Origin: Candidatus Puniceispirillum marinum IMCC1322
Lineage (GTDB): Bacteria; Pseudomonadota; Alphaproteobacteria; Puniceispirillales; Puniceispirillaceae
Direction of reading: 5' to 3'
DNA: 64,000 nucleotides
Assembly (NCBI RefSeq): GCF_000024465.1
Contig: NC_014010.1
Location: 310,001 to 374,000, forward strand
The first letter of the stretch is position 1. Every line of letters begins with the position of its first letter. The translations under genes were made by a program, and so were the position numbers. The notes below the pieces were generated by a model. It worked only from the letters and a program-made list of their open reading frames with translations, was not told where the DNA came from and did not search any database. Positions 45,057 to 53,819 of the stretch are shown here, piece by piece.

Positions 45057-46165
45057 GTCATTTCACCATGCAGGCGAATTAGCGCGTCTATGGCGGTGCG
45101 TGTTTCAGCATGATGGCCAATTGTCATGCGCAGGCACGCATCAAATGCTGGTGAAGCAAAGCGTCGCAGCGAAATGCCCTCTAACCTTAATGCCGCATCA
45201 ACTCGGCGCGCCAGATCATGATGCGATTTCATTTCCATCAAGATAAAATTACCATATCCGGGATAGACATGGATGCCTGCTTGTGTGAGTTTTTGCGTTG
45301 CTTCATCCCTTAATTTTGCTGTTTCGCTGATCACATATTGTCGGTGATCAGCATCAGCCAATGCCGCTACAGCTGCATGCAATGACGGAGTGGCAAGTGG
45401 GAAGGTGAGGCCAATACGGGTGATTGTGTCAATTATATGCGATGCACCATAAGCCCATCCAACGCGCGCGCCAGCAAGCCCATGTATTTTTGAAAAGCTA
45501 CGCGTAACAACAACATTATCATGCGCCCGCACAAGCTCCTCGCCAGACTCATAGGCCGGATCGGTAACATATTCAGCATAAGCACCATCTATCACCAAAA
45601 GCACATGGCTAGGAATGCCTTTATGCAGGCGCCGAAGTTCATTACCTGGTAGCATGGCACCTGATGGGTTGTCAGGGTTGGCAAGATAAACGATCCGTGT
45701 CTTAGGCGTCAGACTGGCAAGCATGGCATCAACGTCTGTGCAGAAATTTTTATCTTTGGCTGCCACTGCCTCAGCATCGTTGGCATAGGCATAATTTGGC
45801 ACTTTTAGATAGCTGTTTTGGCTTCGCAGAAGCGTTGTGCCTGGTTGTAAATAGGCACGGGCAATACGCGCCAGTAAATCGTCTGAGCCAAAGCCGATGG
45901 CAAGACGCTCTGGCTCAAGCCCATAGGTTGATGCAAGTGCTGGAACGAGGATACCGGCTGGGTTTTCCAAATAGCGTTCAAGATGTTTTGTTGATGCGGC
46001 TGCGGCAGCTCTCGCTTTTGGTGATGGACCAAACGCATTCTCATTTGAATCAAGTGCGATAGTGATCTTGGGGCCAGCATCAGACGTCGTCGTCACCATA
46101 TGAGCCTTGATTGACGCAATGCCAGATTTAGCTTGTGGAAGAGAATTTATCACGTCTGTCACCAT
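45053..46165 (-). CDS. HisC-like PLP-dependent aminotransferase
   Basis: A 370-residue class I/II aminotransferase of the histidinol-phosphate aminotransferase family. The PLP lysine is Lys226 in TRSFSKIHGLAGARVGW, with the substrate/PLP block ANPDNPSGA and an N-terminal LDSNENAFGPSP typical of HisC. Its stop overlaps the ComD-like start, so it works with the decarboxylase and not in histidine biosynthesis. It probably makes the 2-oxo acid that ComDE-like subunits decarboxylate. An aspartate-family or cysteate transaminase role is possible. Confidence 0.88.
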   Translation of the reverse strand: MVTDVINSLPQAKSGIASIKAHMVTTTSDAGPKITIALDSNENAFGPSPKARAAAAASTKHLERYLENPAGILVPALASTYGLEPERLAIGFGSDDLLARIARAYLQPGTTLLRSQNSYLKVPNYAYANDAEAVAAKDKNFCTDVDAMLASLTPKTRIVYLANPDNPSGAMLPGNELRRLHKGIPSHVLLVIDGAYAEYVTDPAYESGEELVRAHDNVVVTRSFSKIHGLAGARVGWAYGASHIIDTITRIGLTFPLATPSLHAAVAALADADHRQYVISETAKLRDEATQKLTQAGIHVYPGYGNFILMEMKSHHDLARRVDAALRLEGISLRRFASPAFDACLRMTIGHHAETRTAIDALIRLHGEMT

Positions 46166-46190
46166 TAAACAGGTCTCAATATTGTTTAAT
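46164..46190. promoter_or_regulatory. Inverted repeat at the HisC-like gene start
   Basis: ATTAAACA (46164-46171) and TGTTTAAT (46183-46190) are exact inverted repeats 11 bp apart, overlapping the start codon and leader of the HisC-like gene. A related TGTTTAAA lies near 46295 in the same 196-bp divergent gap. They may be regulator sites; the protein that would bind is unknown, though the LysR protein nearby is a candidate. Confidence 0.4.
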
Positions 46191-46361
46191 AATTCATCAC
46201 ATTAACGTATAGTAATTGCAAGTGATTTTAAAAAAAGTTATATTAATGTCTGTGTAATTAAATTTCTGCTCTCCGTTTGGGCAAACTATAGATTGTTTAA
46301 AATCAAACCGGGCTAGCTATTGTCAAATAATGGCATATGCCCCTGCATCTAGGCCACAAAT

Positions 46362-47360
46362 ATGGCAAAAACGCGTCTTGAGATAAATATAAACCTGCAC
46401 AAGCCTGGCAAACAGACTGGTGATATTCTTATGCGCTGGTCTGATAATGCCCGTCCTCTTGGGGTCTATCCTGTGCCTATTGCCTGTATTGTTGGCAAGC
46501 CTGGTCCAACTGCGCTGTTGGTGGCTGGTGTTCATGGCGATGAATTTGAGGGACCTGTCACACTCAGTCAACTGATTGCTGATATTGACCCCACGCAGAT
46601 TGAGGGGCGTTTGATCATGCTGCCTGCCATTAACAGCCCGGCTGTGTTGGCCTCGCAACGCACGTCTCCGCTTGATGGTAAGAATATGAACCGGGCATTT
46701 CCTGGTGACCCGGATGGTGGACCAACGGATATGTTGGCAGATTTCATAGTTTCGGTTTTATTACCAGAAGCAGATCTTGTCATTGACCTGCATGCTGGAG
46801 GAAAAGCATCAATATTTGCCACATCTGCATTGGCTAGTCGCAGTGAAGATAAAAACCTTATGCAGGCGAATATGAATTTTGCGGCGGCTTTTGGCGCGCC
46901 GCTGACATGGGTACTTGGTGCTTATAATGATACACGCTCGCTGAATGCAGCAGCACTTAATGCTGGTGTGCCGATGATTGCCGCAGAACTTGGCGGCGGC
47001 GGTGGCACAGATCCAAAACAGGTTGCACAAGCCATGATGGGGATAAAGCGTTGTCTAGCTCATGCTGGCATCATCAACGAAGCGTTGCCCGAAGCGCAAC
47101 CATCACTGCTTGTGGAAACGCGATCCAGCGCTGATAATATTTATGCGCCAGCAACAGGTTTGTTTGATCGCCATTTTGCCGCAGGTGATCATGTTGAGGC
47201 TGGACAGTTGGCTGGGTATATTCGATCTCTTGATAGGCTTGATGACGCTCCAGTCCCGTTTCATTTTACGGTTGACGGCATTGTTCTTGCTCATGGGAAT
47301 AGGGGTTATGTATCGCGTGGCGATATGCTGGCAATGTTGGTATGCGAGACTGTAATTTGA
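46362..47360 (+). CDS. AstE/AspA-like zinc deacylase (DoeB-like)
   Basis: A 332-residue M14-type metal hydrolase of the succinylglutamate desuccinylase/aspartoacylase family. Zinc ligands are His58 and Glu61 (GVHGDEFEG) and His144 (DLHAGGKA), with the arginine pair region NMNRAFPGD between them. The overall form is closest to N-acetyl-diaminobutyrate deacetylase DoeB of ectoine catabolism, but no other ectoine gene is present. It should cleave an N-acyl amino acid. It is divergent from the HisC-like gene and leads into a Rieske oxygenase gene 64 bp on. Confidence 0.85.
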   Translation: MAKTRLEININLHKPGKQTGDILMRWSDNARPLGVYPVPIACIVGKPGPTALLVAGVHGDEFEGPVTLSQLIADIDPTQIEGRLIMLPAINSPAVLASQRTSPLDGKNMNRAFPGDPDGGPTDMLADFIVSVLLPEADLVIDLHAGGKASIFATSALASRSEDKNLMQANMNFAAAFGAPLTWVLGAYNDTRSLNAAALNAGVPMIAAELGGGGGTDPKQVAQAMMGIKRCLAHAGIINEALPEAQPSLLVETRSSADNIYAPATGLFDRHFAAGDHVEAGQLAGYIRSLDRLDDAPVPFHFTVDGIVLAHGNRGYVSRGDMLAMLVCETVI

Positions 47361-47424
47361 GTGCAATAAAGTCTGACCGTGGCAAATATGGTGCTGATAT
47401 CGTCAGGATAGGAGACGTTTAATA

Positions 47425-48468
47425 ATGGTTGATATCGAAACAGAATTTCTTTTCGACAGCTGGTATGTGGCTGGCTGGAGTTCAGATTTTGAACATTCTC
47501 TGACGCCACTGACTATCCTAGGTGAGCATGTGGTTATATTTCGTACCGCCAAGGGCGTTGCGGTGGCGCTTGAAGATGCTTGCCCGCATCGTAAATTGCC
47601 TCTATCGCATGGTCGCCTGCAAGACGATCGGGTTGAATGCGGATATCACGGCTTGACGTTTGATTGTTCGGGACACTGTGTGCATGCCCCAACTCAACAG
47701 AATTCTCCTCCAGATGTTAGTGTGAAATCCTATCCTGTCGAGGACCGCTATGGATTACTGTGGATCTGGATGGGGGCACCAGAAGCTGCGAATACGGATG
47801 AAATTTTCCGCATTGAAAATTATGATAATCCTGCCTGGGGAAAAACCCGCGGTGGCAGTATGGATGTTGCCTGTCACTATCTTTATGTGACCGATAATCT
47901 GCTCGATCCGTCACATGTGGCTTGGGTTCATGTATCATCATTTGCGGGTGCCGGAACCGAAGATGTGCCGCTAAATGTTGAAAGGCTGGAAGATGGTGTT
48001 CTTGTATCGCGTTGGATGCAGGATCGTCAGCCACCACCTTATTATGCGCCGATGCTGTCTTTTGAGGGAAATTGTGACCGCAAACAGCATTATGAATGCC
48101 GGGTGCCATCAATTGCGATTAACAAGTCTATATTTACGCCTGTTGGAAAGGGCGGTGACGATACATCATTGCCAGACAATAGTTTCATAAATATTTCATA
48201 TAATTTCATGACGCCAGTAGATGCAGACAATACAAACTATTTCTGGTTCCAGCATCGTAATGGCGATCCCGACAATGAGGCTCTGTCCACACAGATGTTT
48301 GACGCGGCAAAAGTTGCCTTTATTGAAGACCGTGACATTCTAGTCGAGGTGCATAAGGGGATGAAAAACAAGCGGACGCGCAACATAAATCTTGGCATTG
48401 ATGCTGGCTCTATGCGGTTTCGCAAAATGATTGAAAAACGCATTGCGGCGACGCAAGAGGCTGACTAG
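47425..48468 (+). CDS. Rieske non-heme iron oxygenase (VanA-like)
   Basis: A 347-residue oxygenase component. The Rieske cluster ligands are Cys53/His55 (ACPHRKLPLSHG) and Cys72/His75 (ECGYHGLTF). The mononuclear iron site is in TDNLLDPSHVAWVH. Length and layout match vanillate O-demethylase-type (VanA) oxygenases that remove methyl groups or hydroxylate aromatic or aliphatic substrates. No reductase (VanB-like) is next to it. Its stop shares the four bases CTAG (48465-48468) with the convergent soxG stop. Substrate unknown; N-demethylation would fit the neighbouring sarcosine oxidase. Confidence 0.85.
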   Translation: MVDIETEFLFDSWYVAGWSSDFEHSLTPLTILGEHVVIFRTAKGVAVALEDACPHRKLPLSHGRLQDDRVECGYHGLTFDCSGHCVHAPTQQNSPPDVSVKSYPVEDRYGLLWIWMGAPEAANTDEIFRIENYDNPAWGKTRGGSMDVACHYLYVTDNLLDPSHVAWVHVSSFAGAGTEDVPLNVERLEDGVLVSRWMQDRQPPPYYAPMLSFEGNCDRKQHYECRVPSIAINKSIFTPVGKGGDDTSLPDNSFINISYNFMTPVDADNTNYFWFQHRNGDPDNEALSTQMFDAAKVAFIEDRDILVEVHKGMKNKRTRNINLGIDAGSMRFRKMIEKRIAATQEAD

Positions 48469-48971
48469 CGTTTGCCTGTCGAAACTTTATCGAAATATTC
48501 GGTAATCATGTCGGTATAGCTTCGTTCGATTGCAATGATGTATCCGTCTGAACGGCGCACAACAAGTCCGCGAATGCCGAAAAATTCTGTATAGGTAGCA
48601 GCATTATCAGCAAATTTCGTGGGTCTCGTATCAAGCGGGCTGGCAATCGCCATAATGTCATCTGCTTGTTTACCGATAATGGTGAAAAGGCTGTAGAAAT
48701 CACTGACATGGACAATGCGACAATCATGAGCAGGGTCATTCGGGGCCAGGCTATCTAAGAGCTGCTCTTCCTGATCCGCAGGTGCCAGTAAAATCCAGTG
48801 TTCTTCACCAATCCAGCATAGATGCTGACCGTCACGCGCAGATGCCGTATTCGCAACTGTCGGCATCGGTAAGCCAAGGTGTGAAAGTCTTTGCGACACA
48901 GCACTAATATTGCCTTTAATGTCGAATATGGCACTAAGCCCCTGTTTCTTGATATTCGTTTGATAGCTCAT
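48465..48971 (-). CDS. soxG: Sarcosine oxidase, gamma subunit
   Basis: A 168-residue small subunit. The ATG at 48971 follows GAGGATAG and is preferred to a longer frame at 49025 that would overlap soxA by more than 50 bp. Its GcvT-like block (HLCWIGEEHWILLA, then TEFFGIRGLVVRRSDGYIIAIERSYTDM) identifies SoxG. It is the last gene of soxBDAG and assists assembly of the heterotetramer. Confidence 0.88.
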   Translation of the reverse strand: MSYQTNIKKQGLSAIFDIKGNISAVSQRLSHLGLPMPTVANTASARDGQHLCWIGEEHWILLAPADQEEQLLDSLAPNDPAHDCRIVHVSDFYSLFTIIGKQADDIMAIASPLDTRPTKFADNAATYTEFFGIRGLVVRRSDGYIIAIERSYTDMITEYFDKVSTGKR

Positions 48972-48972
48972 T

Positions 48973-51915
48973 CTATCCTCGCAATATTTGGCCTTTAGGA
49001 TCATAGAAACAAGGTTTTGTAACAATTGCTTTAATTATTTTTTCACGATCCCGGATGATTACTGTCTCGCCAATGCGGGCACGGCCATCTGTCAACAAAC
49101 CAAGAGCGATAACTTGTTTGTTGGCGACGCTCCATACACAGGCCGACACAAACCCCTCGCTGGCAACCCGTGCGCCGTTGGGTGTAATTGGTGCCCCTTC
49201 GGGAACAAGCTCTCCACCCGACTCGGGCAATAGTCCAACAAGTTCACGGCGCGGCCTTCCTGATGATCTGCGTATATCAACCGAACGCCGGCCAATTGCG
49301 TGCATTTTATTCCGGGACATAATCCATCCCATACCAAGATCATATGGGTCGGCTGTTGCATCAGCTTCATGTCCAAGCGACAGAAAGCCCTTTTCAACAC
49401 GTAACACATGACTCGTTTCCGAGCCAACTGGCACAATACCGAAAGGTTCTCCAGCTTCCATAATGCGTAACCACATAGCCTCAGCATGACGTGGCCAGAT
49501 GCTAATCTCAAAGCTGACTTCACCGGTGAAGCTGACGCGACAGATGCGGGCAGGTATGCCGGCGACAATGGCATCGCGGATACCCATGAACGGAAATGCT
49601 TCAGCACTTATATCAATATCGATGTCTAGCGCGGCCATAACGTCCCGCGCTTTTGGACCACAGATTGTGGCATTACACCATTGCGACGTTATTGGGGTAA
49701 TCCAGACCTGCCAGTCGGGACATTCAACCTGCAATACATATTCCATATGACGAAAAACAATGTCGGCATGGCCTGTTGAGGTCGACATCATGAAATGGTT
49801 ATCACCAAGTTTAAATGTAACACCATCATCAAGGATCAGGCCGTCTTCGCTCAGCATGATACCATAACGCCCCATGCCAATTTCCAGATTGCTGAAATCA
49901 TTGGTATAAAGTAAGTCAATAAACGCCGCCGCATCGCGTCCGCTAATATCGAATTTGCCGAGTGGCGAACCATCATAAACCCCAACACCAAAGCGCACGG
50001 CTTCTGCCTCGGCGTTGATTGCATCCTGCATAGTTCCGCCCTTGATGGGAAAATAGCCTGGGCGTTGCCATCGGGCGCCAGCCTCATACATGACAGCGCC
50101 GTGTTTTTTATTCCATTCGGTAATCGGGGTATGACGGAAGGGAAGAACAACTTTGCCATTTCGTTGTCCTGCAATGGCACCAAAATCTACCGGTGTGAAA
50201 GGAGAGCGGAAGGTAGTTGTTCCAATATCTCCGGGGCTTTTATTGCTGACTTCAGCCATGTGTCCAATGATATTGACGTTACCTGTTTTGCCCTGATCAA
50301 TACCCATACCTGCTGTGGTGTAGCGCTTTACATGCTCGACTGTGTCAAAGCCCTCGCGCATGGCAAGGCCAATATCATCAAGTGTGACATCATTCTGAAT
50401 ATCGACAAAAGCCTTATCGCCAGGCTTAAGGCCGTCAACATGCCAAAGCGGTTGCAGATTGTAATCAGCCACTGAATCTATTTTAGGCATGGTGAGGGCA
50501 GGGCAGGCAAACCCATTTTGTGCAAGGTTGGCGGTAACCGCTTCGACGGTTTCAGCCATTGCATCTGCTATATTCATTTTGCCAACAGCCGCACCAATAC
50601 TAACGACTTTTTGCATTGCTTTGTCAGGAACAAAACTGGCCAAATCATCATCATAGGAAAGGGTACCGCGCGATTGCGAGAATAGATGCACAGCCGGATT
50701 CCACCCCCCAGATATGGCTAATAGATCACAATCAAGGCGTGTTATTTTGCCATCTGCATCACTAATGCTGATAGCATTGAGATGTTTGGCGCCATGCGCA
50801 GCAGTTATCTGACACATTGCATGTATGGGTATATCAAGCCCGTCCTTTTCCGCGCCAATATTATCTAATGGGCGGCTATCGATAATAGCAACGACATCCT
50901 TTTTAGCAGTCTGAAGATCATGTGCCAGTGCATAGGCGCTACTATTATTAGTAAAAATAACGATACGGCGACCAGGCGTTACAGCAAATTCATTGACATA
51001 ACGCTGCACAGCTGACGCCAGCATTATACCCGGCCGGTCATTGTTGGCGAATATAAGATTTCTTTCAATCGCGCCAGTGGCAAGGACAACCTGATTTGCC
51101 CGGACTTTCCAGCCTCGCTGGAAAACGTGTTCTGCAGAAGGATTGCGTTCTGTTACCAGAAGCTGATTATCCTCTCGATAGCCCCAAGCGGTAGCATCTC
51201 TGAGAATGGTGACGTCTGGATTGGCATCAAGCTCGGCAATGACATCCTTGACCCAATCCATCGCAGCTTTACCATCAATCGTGTTTTGACTTGTCCGCAA
51301 ATAGCCACCTAAGTCAGGGTGGTCATCAACAAGCATCACGCGTGCACCGCTTCGACTTGCGATCAGCGCTGCAAGCAATCCGCAGGCACCACCGCCAACA
51401 ATAAGCATGTCGCCATACCAATAGCGTGTTTCATAATGCTGATCCGGAATGCGGTCATCAGGTGCCGCCGCAAGACCCGCTGCTCGGCGAATTGATGGCT
51501 CAAAAAAATGCCAGTTTGGCCACATGAAGGTCTTGTAATAAAACCCTGCTGGTAAGAAACGTGAGAAGAGCTGGTTAATGCCCATCAGATCAAAATTGGG
51601 TGATGGCCAGCAATTGACCGATTTGGCACGCAGACCGTCACATAATTGCACCGTGGTTGCTGCGTGATTTCCAGCTGCATTGTCACCAAGTAGCTCGACA
51701 AGACAGGATGGTTCTTCAACACCTGCACCCATGATGCCACGAGGGCGATGATATTTAAATGATCGGGCTGTCAGAAACACGCCATTTGCAAGCAATGCCG
51801 AGGCTAGCGTATCCCCTTCAAACCCAAAATATATGTTATTGTTGAATTCAAATTTAATTGATTTTGAGCGGTTGATAGCGCCGCCTGTTGAATGCCGGAA
51901 AGGTTGCTGGGTCAT
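48973..51915 (-). CDS. soxA: Sarcosine oxidase, alpha subunit
   Basis: A 980-residue subunit of heterotetrameric sarcosine oxidase. The N-terminus has a ferredoxin-like 2Fe-2S-fold domain without cluster (FEGDTLASALLANGV, then SCLVEL), followed by a NAD-binding domain with GGGACGLLAALIASRSGARV near 175. The C-terminal half (from about 590) is a GcvT-like tetrahydrofolate-binding domain (VGVYDGSPLGKFDISGRDAAAFID, VSFTGEVSFEI). The enzyme oxidises sarcosine to glycine and passes the methyl to tetrahydrofolate as methylene. The start overlaps the soxD stop (ATGA). Confidence 0.95.
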   Translation of the reverse strand: MTQQPFRHSTGGAINRSKSIKFEFNNNIYFGFEGDTLASALLANGVFLTARSFKYHRPRGIMGAGVEEPSCLVELLGDNAAGNHAATTVQLCDGLRAKSVNCWPSPNFDLMGINQLFSRFLPAGFYYKTFMWPNWHFFEPSIRRAAGLAAAPDDRIPDQHYETRYWYGDMLIVGGGACGLLAALIASRSGARVMLVDDHPDLGGYLRTSQNTIDGKAAMDWVKDVIAELDANPDVTILRDATAWGYREDNQLLVTERNPSAEHVFQRGWKVRANQVVLATGAIERNLIFANNDRPGIMLASAVQRYVNEFAVTPGRRIVIFTNNSSAYALAHDLQTAKKDVVAIIDSRPLDNIGAEKDGLDIPIHAMCQITAAHGAKHLNAISISDADGKITRLDCDLLAISGGWNPAVHLFSQSRGTLSYDDDLASFVPDKAMQKVVSIGAAVGKMNIADAMAETVEAVTANLAQNGFACPALTMPKIDSVADYNLQPLWHVDGLKPGDKAFVDIQNDVTLDDIGLAMREGFDTVEHVKRYTTAGMGIDQGKTGNVNIIGHMAEVSNKSPGDIGTTTFRSPFTPVDFGAIAGQRNGKVVLPFRHTPITEWNKKHGAVMYEAGARWQRPGYFPIKGGTMQDAINAEAEAVRFGVGVYDGSPLGKFDISGRDAAAFIDLLYTNDFSNLEIGMGRYGIMLSEDGLILDDGVTFKLGDNHFMMSTSTGHADIVFRHMEYVLQVECPDWQVWITPITSQWCNATICGPKARDVMAALDIDIDISAEAFPFMGIRDAIVAGIPARICRVSFTGEVSFEISIWPRHAEAMWLRIMEAGEPFGIVPVGSETSHVLRVEKGFLSLGHEADATADPYDLGMGWIMSRNKMHAIGRRSVDIRRSSGRPRRELVGLLPESGGELVPEGAPITPNGARVASEGFVSACVWSVANKQVIALGLLTDGRARIGETVIIRDREKIIKAIVTKPCFYDPKGQILRG

Positions 51916-52166
51916 GTGATTTTCTCATCGGCTTTGACAACATTATGCGTGACCGTATGACGGTTGACAGTAAACCATTTGCCACAGCCTTTTGCGTGCC
52001 ACCATTTTTCTTCAACATAGCCAATCGGGTTAACTGATACTGTAAGCCAGTCAATCCATTCTGTATCGCTGATGTTGTCGTCAGGACGTGCTGGTTTCAC
52101 TGGCCCCCCATTGACGAATTCGGATTCGTCGCGCTGTCCACAAAAAGGGCAAGGCAAGTATAACAT
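51912..52166 (-). CDS. soxD: Sarcosine oxidase, delta subunit
   Basis: An 84-residue zinc-binding subunit with CPFCGQRDESEF at the N-terminus and a C-terminal HxxGCGKWF motif (His and Cys ligands), the standard SoxD pattern. It sits between soxB and soxA in the usual soxBDAG order, 13 bp after soxB and overlapping soxA by 4 bp. Confidence 0.93.
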   Translation of the reverse strand: MLYLPCPFCGQRDESEFVNGGPVKPARPDDNISDTEWIDWLTVSVNPIGYVEEKWWHAKGCGKWFTVNRHTVTHNVVKADEKIT

Positions 52167-52179
52167 GATTTGGCCTTTC

Positions 52180-53430
52180 TTAACGGGCGGTTGTGGTTCC
52201 CGACTCCACTATGAAGTCAAGATTTCGAAAACGATCAAGTGTGAAAGGCGCGGCAACGTCGTGTGGTTGGCCAGTGGCAATCAAATGTGCCAGCGTATAT
52301 CCTCCCGCAGGAACAGCCTTAAATCCGCCCCACCATCCACAAGATACAAATAGGCCGGGAATGTCTGTTGTCGAGATTATGGGTGTTGCATCATGAGCTA
52401 TATCAAGCACACCACCCCATTGACGTAGCAATTTCAGACGTCGAAATGCCGGGAATAATTCAAGCATGGTAACAACGGCGTCTTCAAAAACCGTTTGCTT
52501 TATATCCCGGCGAAACGATTGACCAGCATCAGGCGCGCCACCAATGACAAGCTCGCCCTTATCTGATTGATTGAGATATACGCCAAGGTCTGGGCAATTG
52601 ACGATCACATTAATCAGGGGCTTTACTGGTTCCGAGACAAAAGCCGCAAGATTGAATGATTTAATCGGGAGTCGCAGGCCAGCTGTTTCAGTAATTGTTG
52701 TTGTATGGCCTGAAACGACCACAGCGACCTTGTTGGCAAGAACCGTTCCACGGTTTGTTTCAACACCCTTGATATTGCCATTCTTATCACGAAGCAGGCT
52801 TTTAACCTCTGTATGTTGATGAATTTCAACACCACGGGCACTTGCTGATCGAGCATAGCCCCAGGCGACGCCATCATGCCGACATACGGCCGCCTCATTA
52901 TGCACCATGCCCCCAATGATCGGCAGACGTGATGCTGAACCACCTCCAGTCAGCGCAGGTATGCGTCGCCGTAATTCGTCAACATCAATCGGTGAGTAGC
53001 TTGATCCATGAAGATAGCCATTCATCATGCGACGACGAATTTCGCGCATTTTTGGATAGGTCTGAACAACATCGATCATGCTCCGCTTGGAATACATGAG
53101 ATTGAAGTTTAAATCTTTTGCCAACCCTTCAAATAAAGACACGCTTTTAACAAAAAAGGGAATGCTCTCGTCGCGGAGGTAATTTGAACGAATTGTGACC
53201 GTGTTACGGGCTATATTGCCACCACCAAGCCACCCCTTTTCAAGAACGGCAACATTGGTAATACCATGGTTTTTAGCAAGATAATGTGCAGTAGCAAGCC
53301 CATGCCCACCAGCCCCGATGACCAGCACATCATATTTTTTGGCAAGGGGCGGGTTTTGCCAATAACGCTTCCAATTGCGGTGATGGCTGAGTGCATTCCA
53401 AGCAAGGCTAAAAGCAGAAAATTTACCCAT
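52180..53430 (-). CDS. soxB: Sarcosine oxidase, beta subunit
   Basis: A 416-residue FAD/FMN-binding DAO-family subunit. The FAD motif VLVIGAGGHGLATAHYLAK is near residue 34. The conserved histidine that carries covalent FMN would be in VHNEAAVCRHDGVAWGYA (about 171-188), and CGWWGGFKAVPAGGYTLAH closes the FAD fold near 350. It contains the site of sarcosine oxidation. It is the first gene of soxBDAG and divergent from the liv operon across 389 bp. Confidence 0.95.
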   Translation of the reverse strand: MGKFSAFSLAWNALSHHRNWKRYWQNPPLAKKYDVLVIGAGGHGLATAHYLAKNHGITNVAVLEKGWLGGGNIARNTVTIRSNYLRDESIPFFVKSVSLFEGLAKDLNFNLMYSKRSMIDVVQTYPKMREIRRRMMNGYLHGSSYSPIDVDELRRRIPALTGGGSASRLPIIGGMVHNEAAVCRHDGVAWGYARSASARGVEIHQHTEVKSLLRDKNGNIKGVETNRGTVLANKVAVVVSGHTTTITETAGLRLPIKSFNLAAFVSEPVKPLINVIVNCPDLGVYLNQSDKGELVIGGAPDAGQSFRRDIKQTVFEDAVVTMLELFPAFRRLKLLRQWGGVLDIAHDATPIISTTDIPGLFVSCGWWGGFKAVPAGGYTLAHLIATGQPHDVAAPFTLDRFRNLDFIVESGTTTAR

Positions 53431-53716
53431 TAAAACATGTCCATATTTTCGGAAAAATTTTGGTGATTTATAGCGTCAATGATCATAGATACCCATGCGG
53501 CTATGTTGCAGTTCCTAAGATATGCTAATTGCATTTAATTCATAACAAAAAGTAATGTCAACAAAGTAACATTGATAATTATATTATGATTTGTCAATAC
53601 TTGCTTTTGCCAAATCAGATGCTTGAATTTTTGGGTTTTAAACACCGCTTATGGTCTTAGATCTGACACACTAGCTATGAGATTCTTCAAAAAATTAGCT
53701 GCGGATATTGCGTGTT

Positions 53717-53776
53717 TATGTATGTACATATTGACGATCTAGGGAAATGGTGCTTCTATTAATATGTGCATACATA
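53717..53776 (+). promoter_or_regulatory. liv promoter with two HutC-type palindromes
   Basis: TATGTATGTACATA at 53717-53730 is identical to the palindrome in the hut promoter. A close variant, TATGTGCATACATA, lies at 53763-53776. Between them TTGACG (53731-53736) and TTCTAT (53754-53759) form a promoter with a 17-bp spacer, so the two palindromes flank it. The rest of the 53431-53819 gap shows no gene. This places the liv importer under the same GntR-type repressor as hut, by inference. Confidence 0.65.
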
Positions 53777-53819
53777 TAATCTGGTTAACTTGTGTCTTTA
53801 ACCTAGGTGGGAGATGAAA

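Noticed and set aside
45053-46165. Naming this gene hisC (histidine biosynthesis)
   Set aside because: It is translationally coupled to a ThDP decarboxylase and no other his biosynthesis gene is nearby.
46295-46302. TGTTTAAA as a third copy of the inverted-repeat arm
   Set aside because: A single half-site in AT-rich DNA is too short and too common to call a regulatory site.
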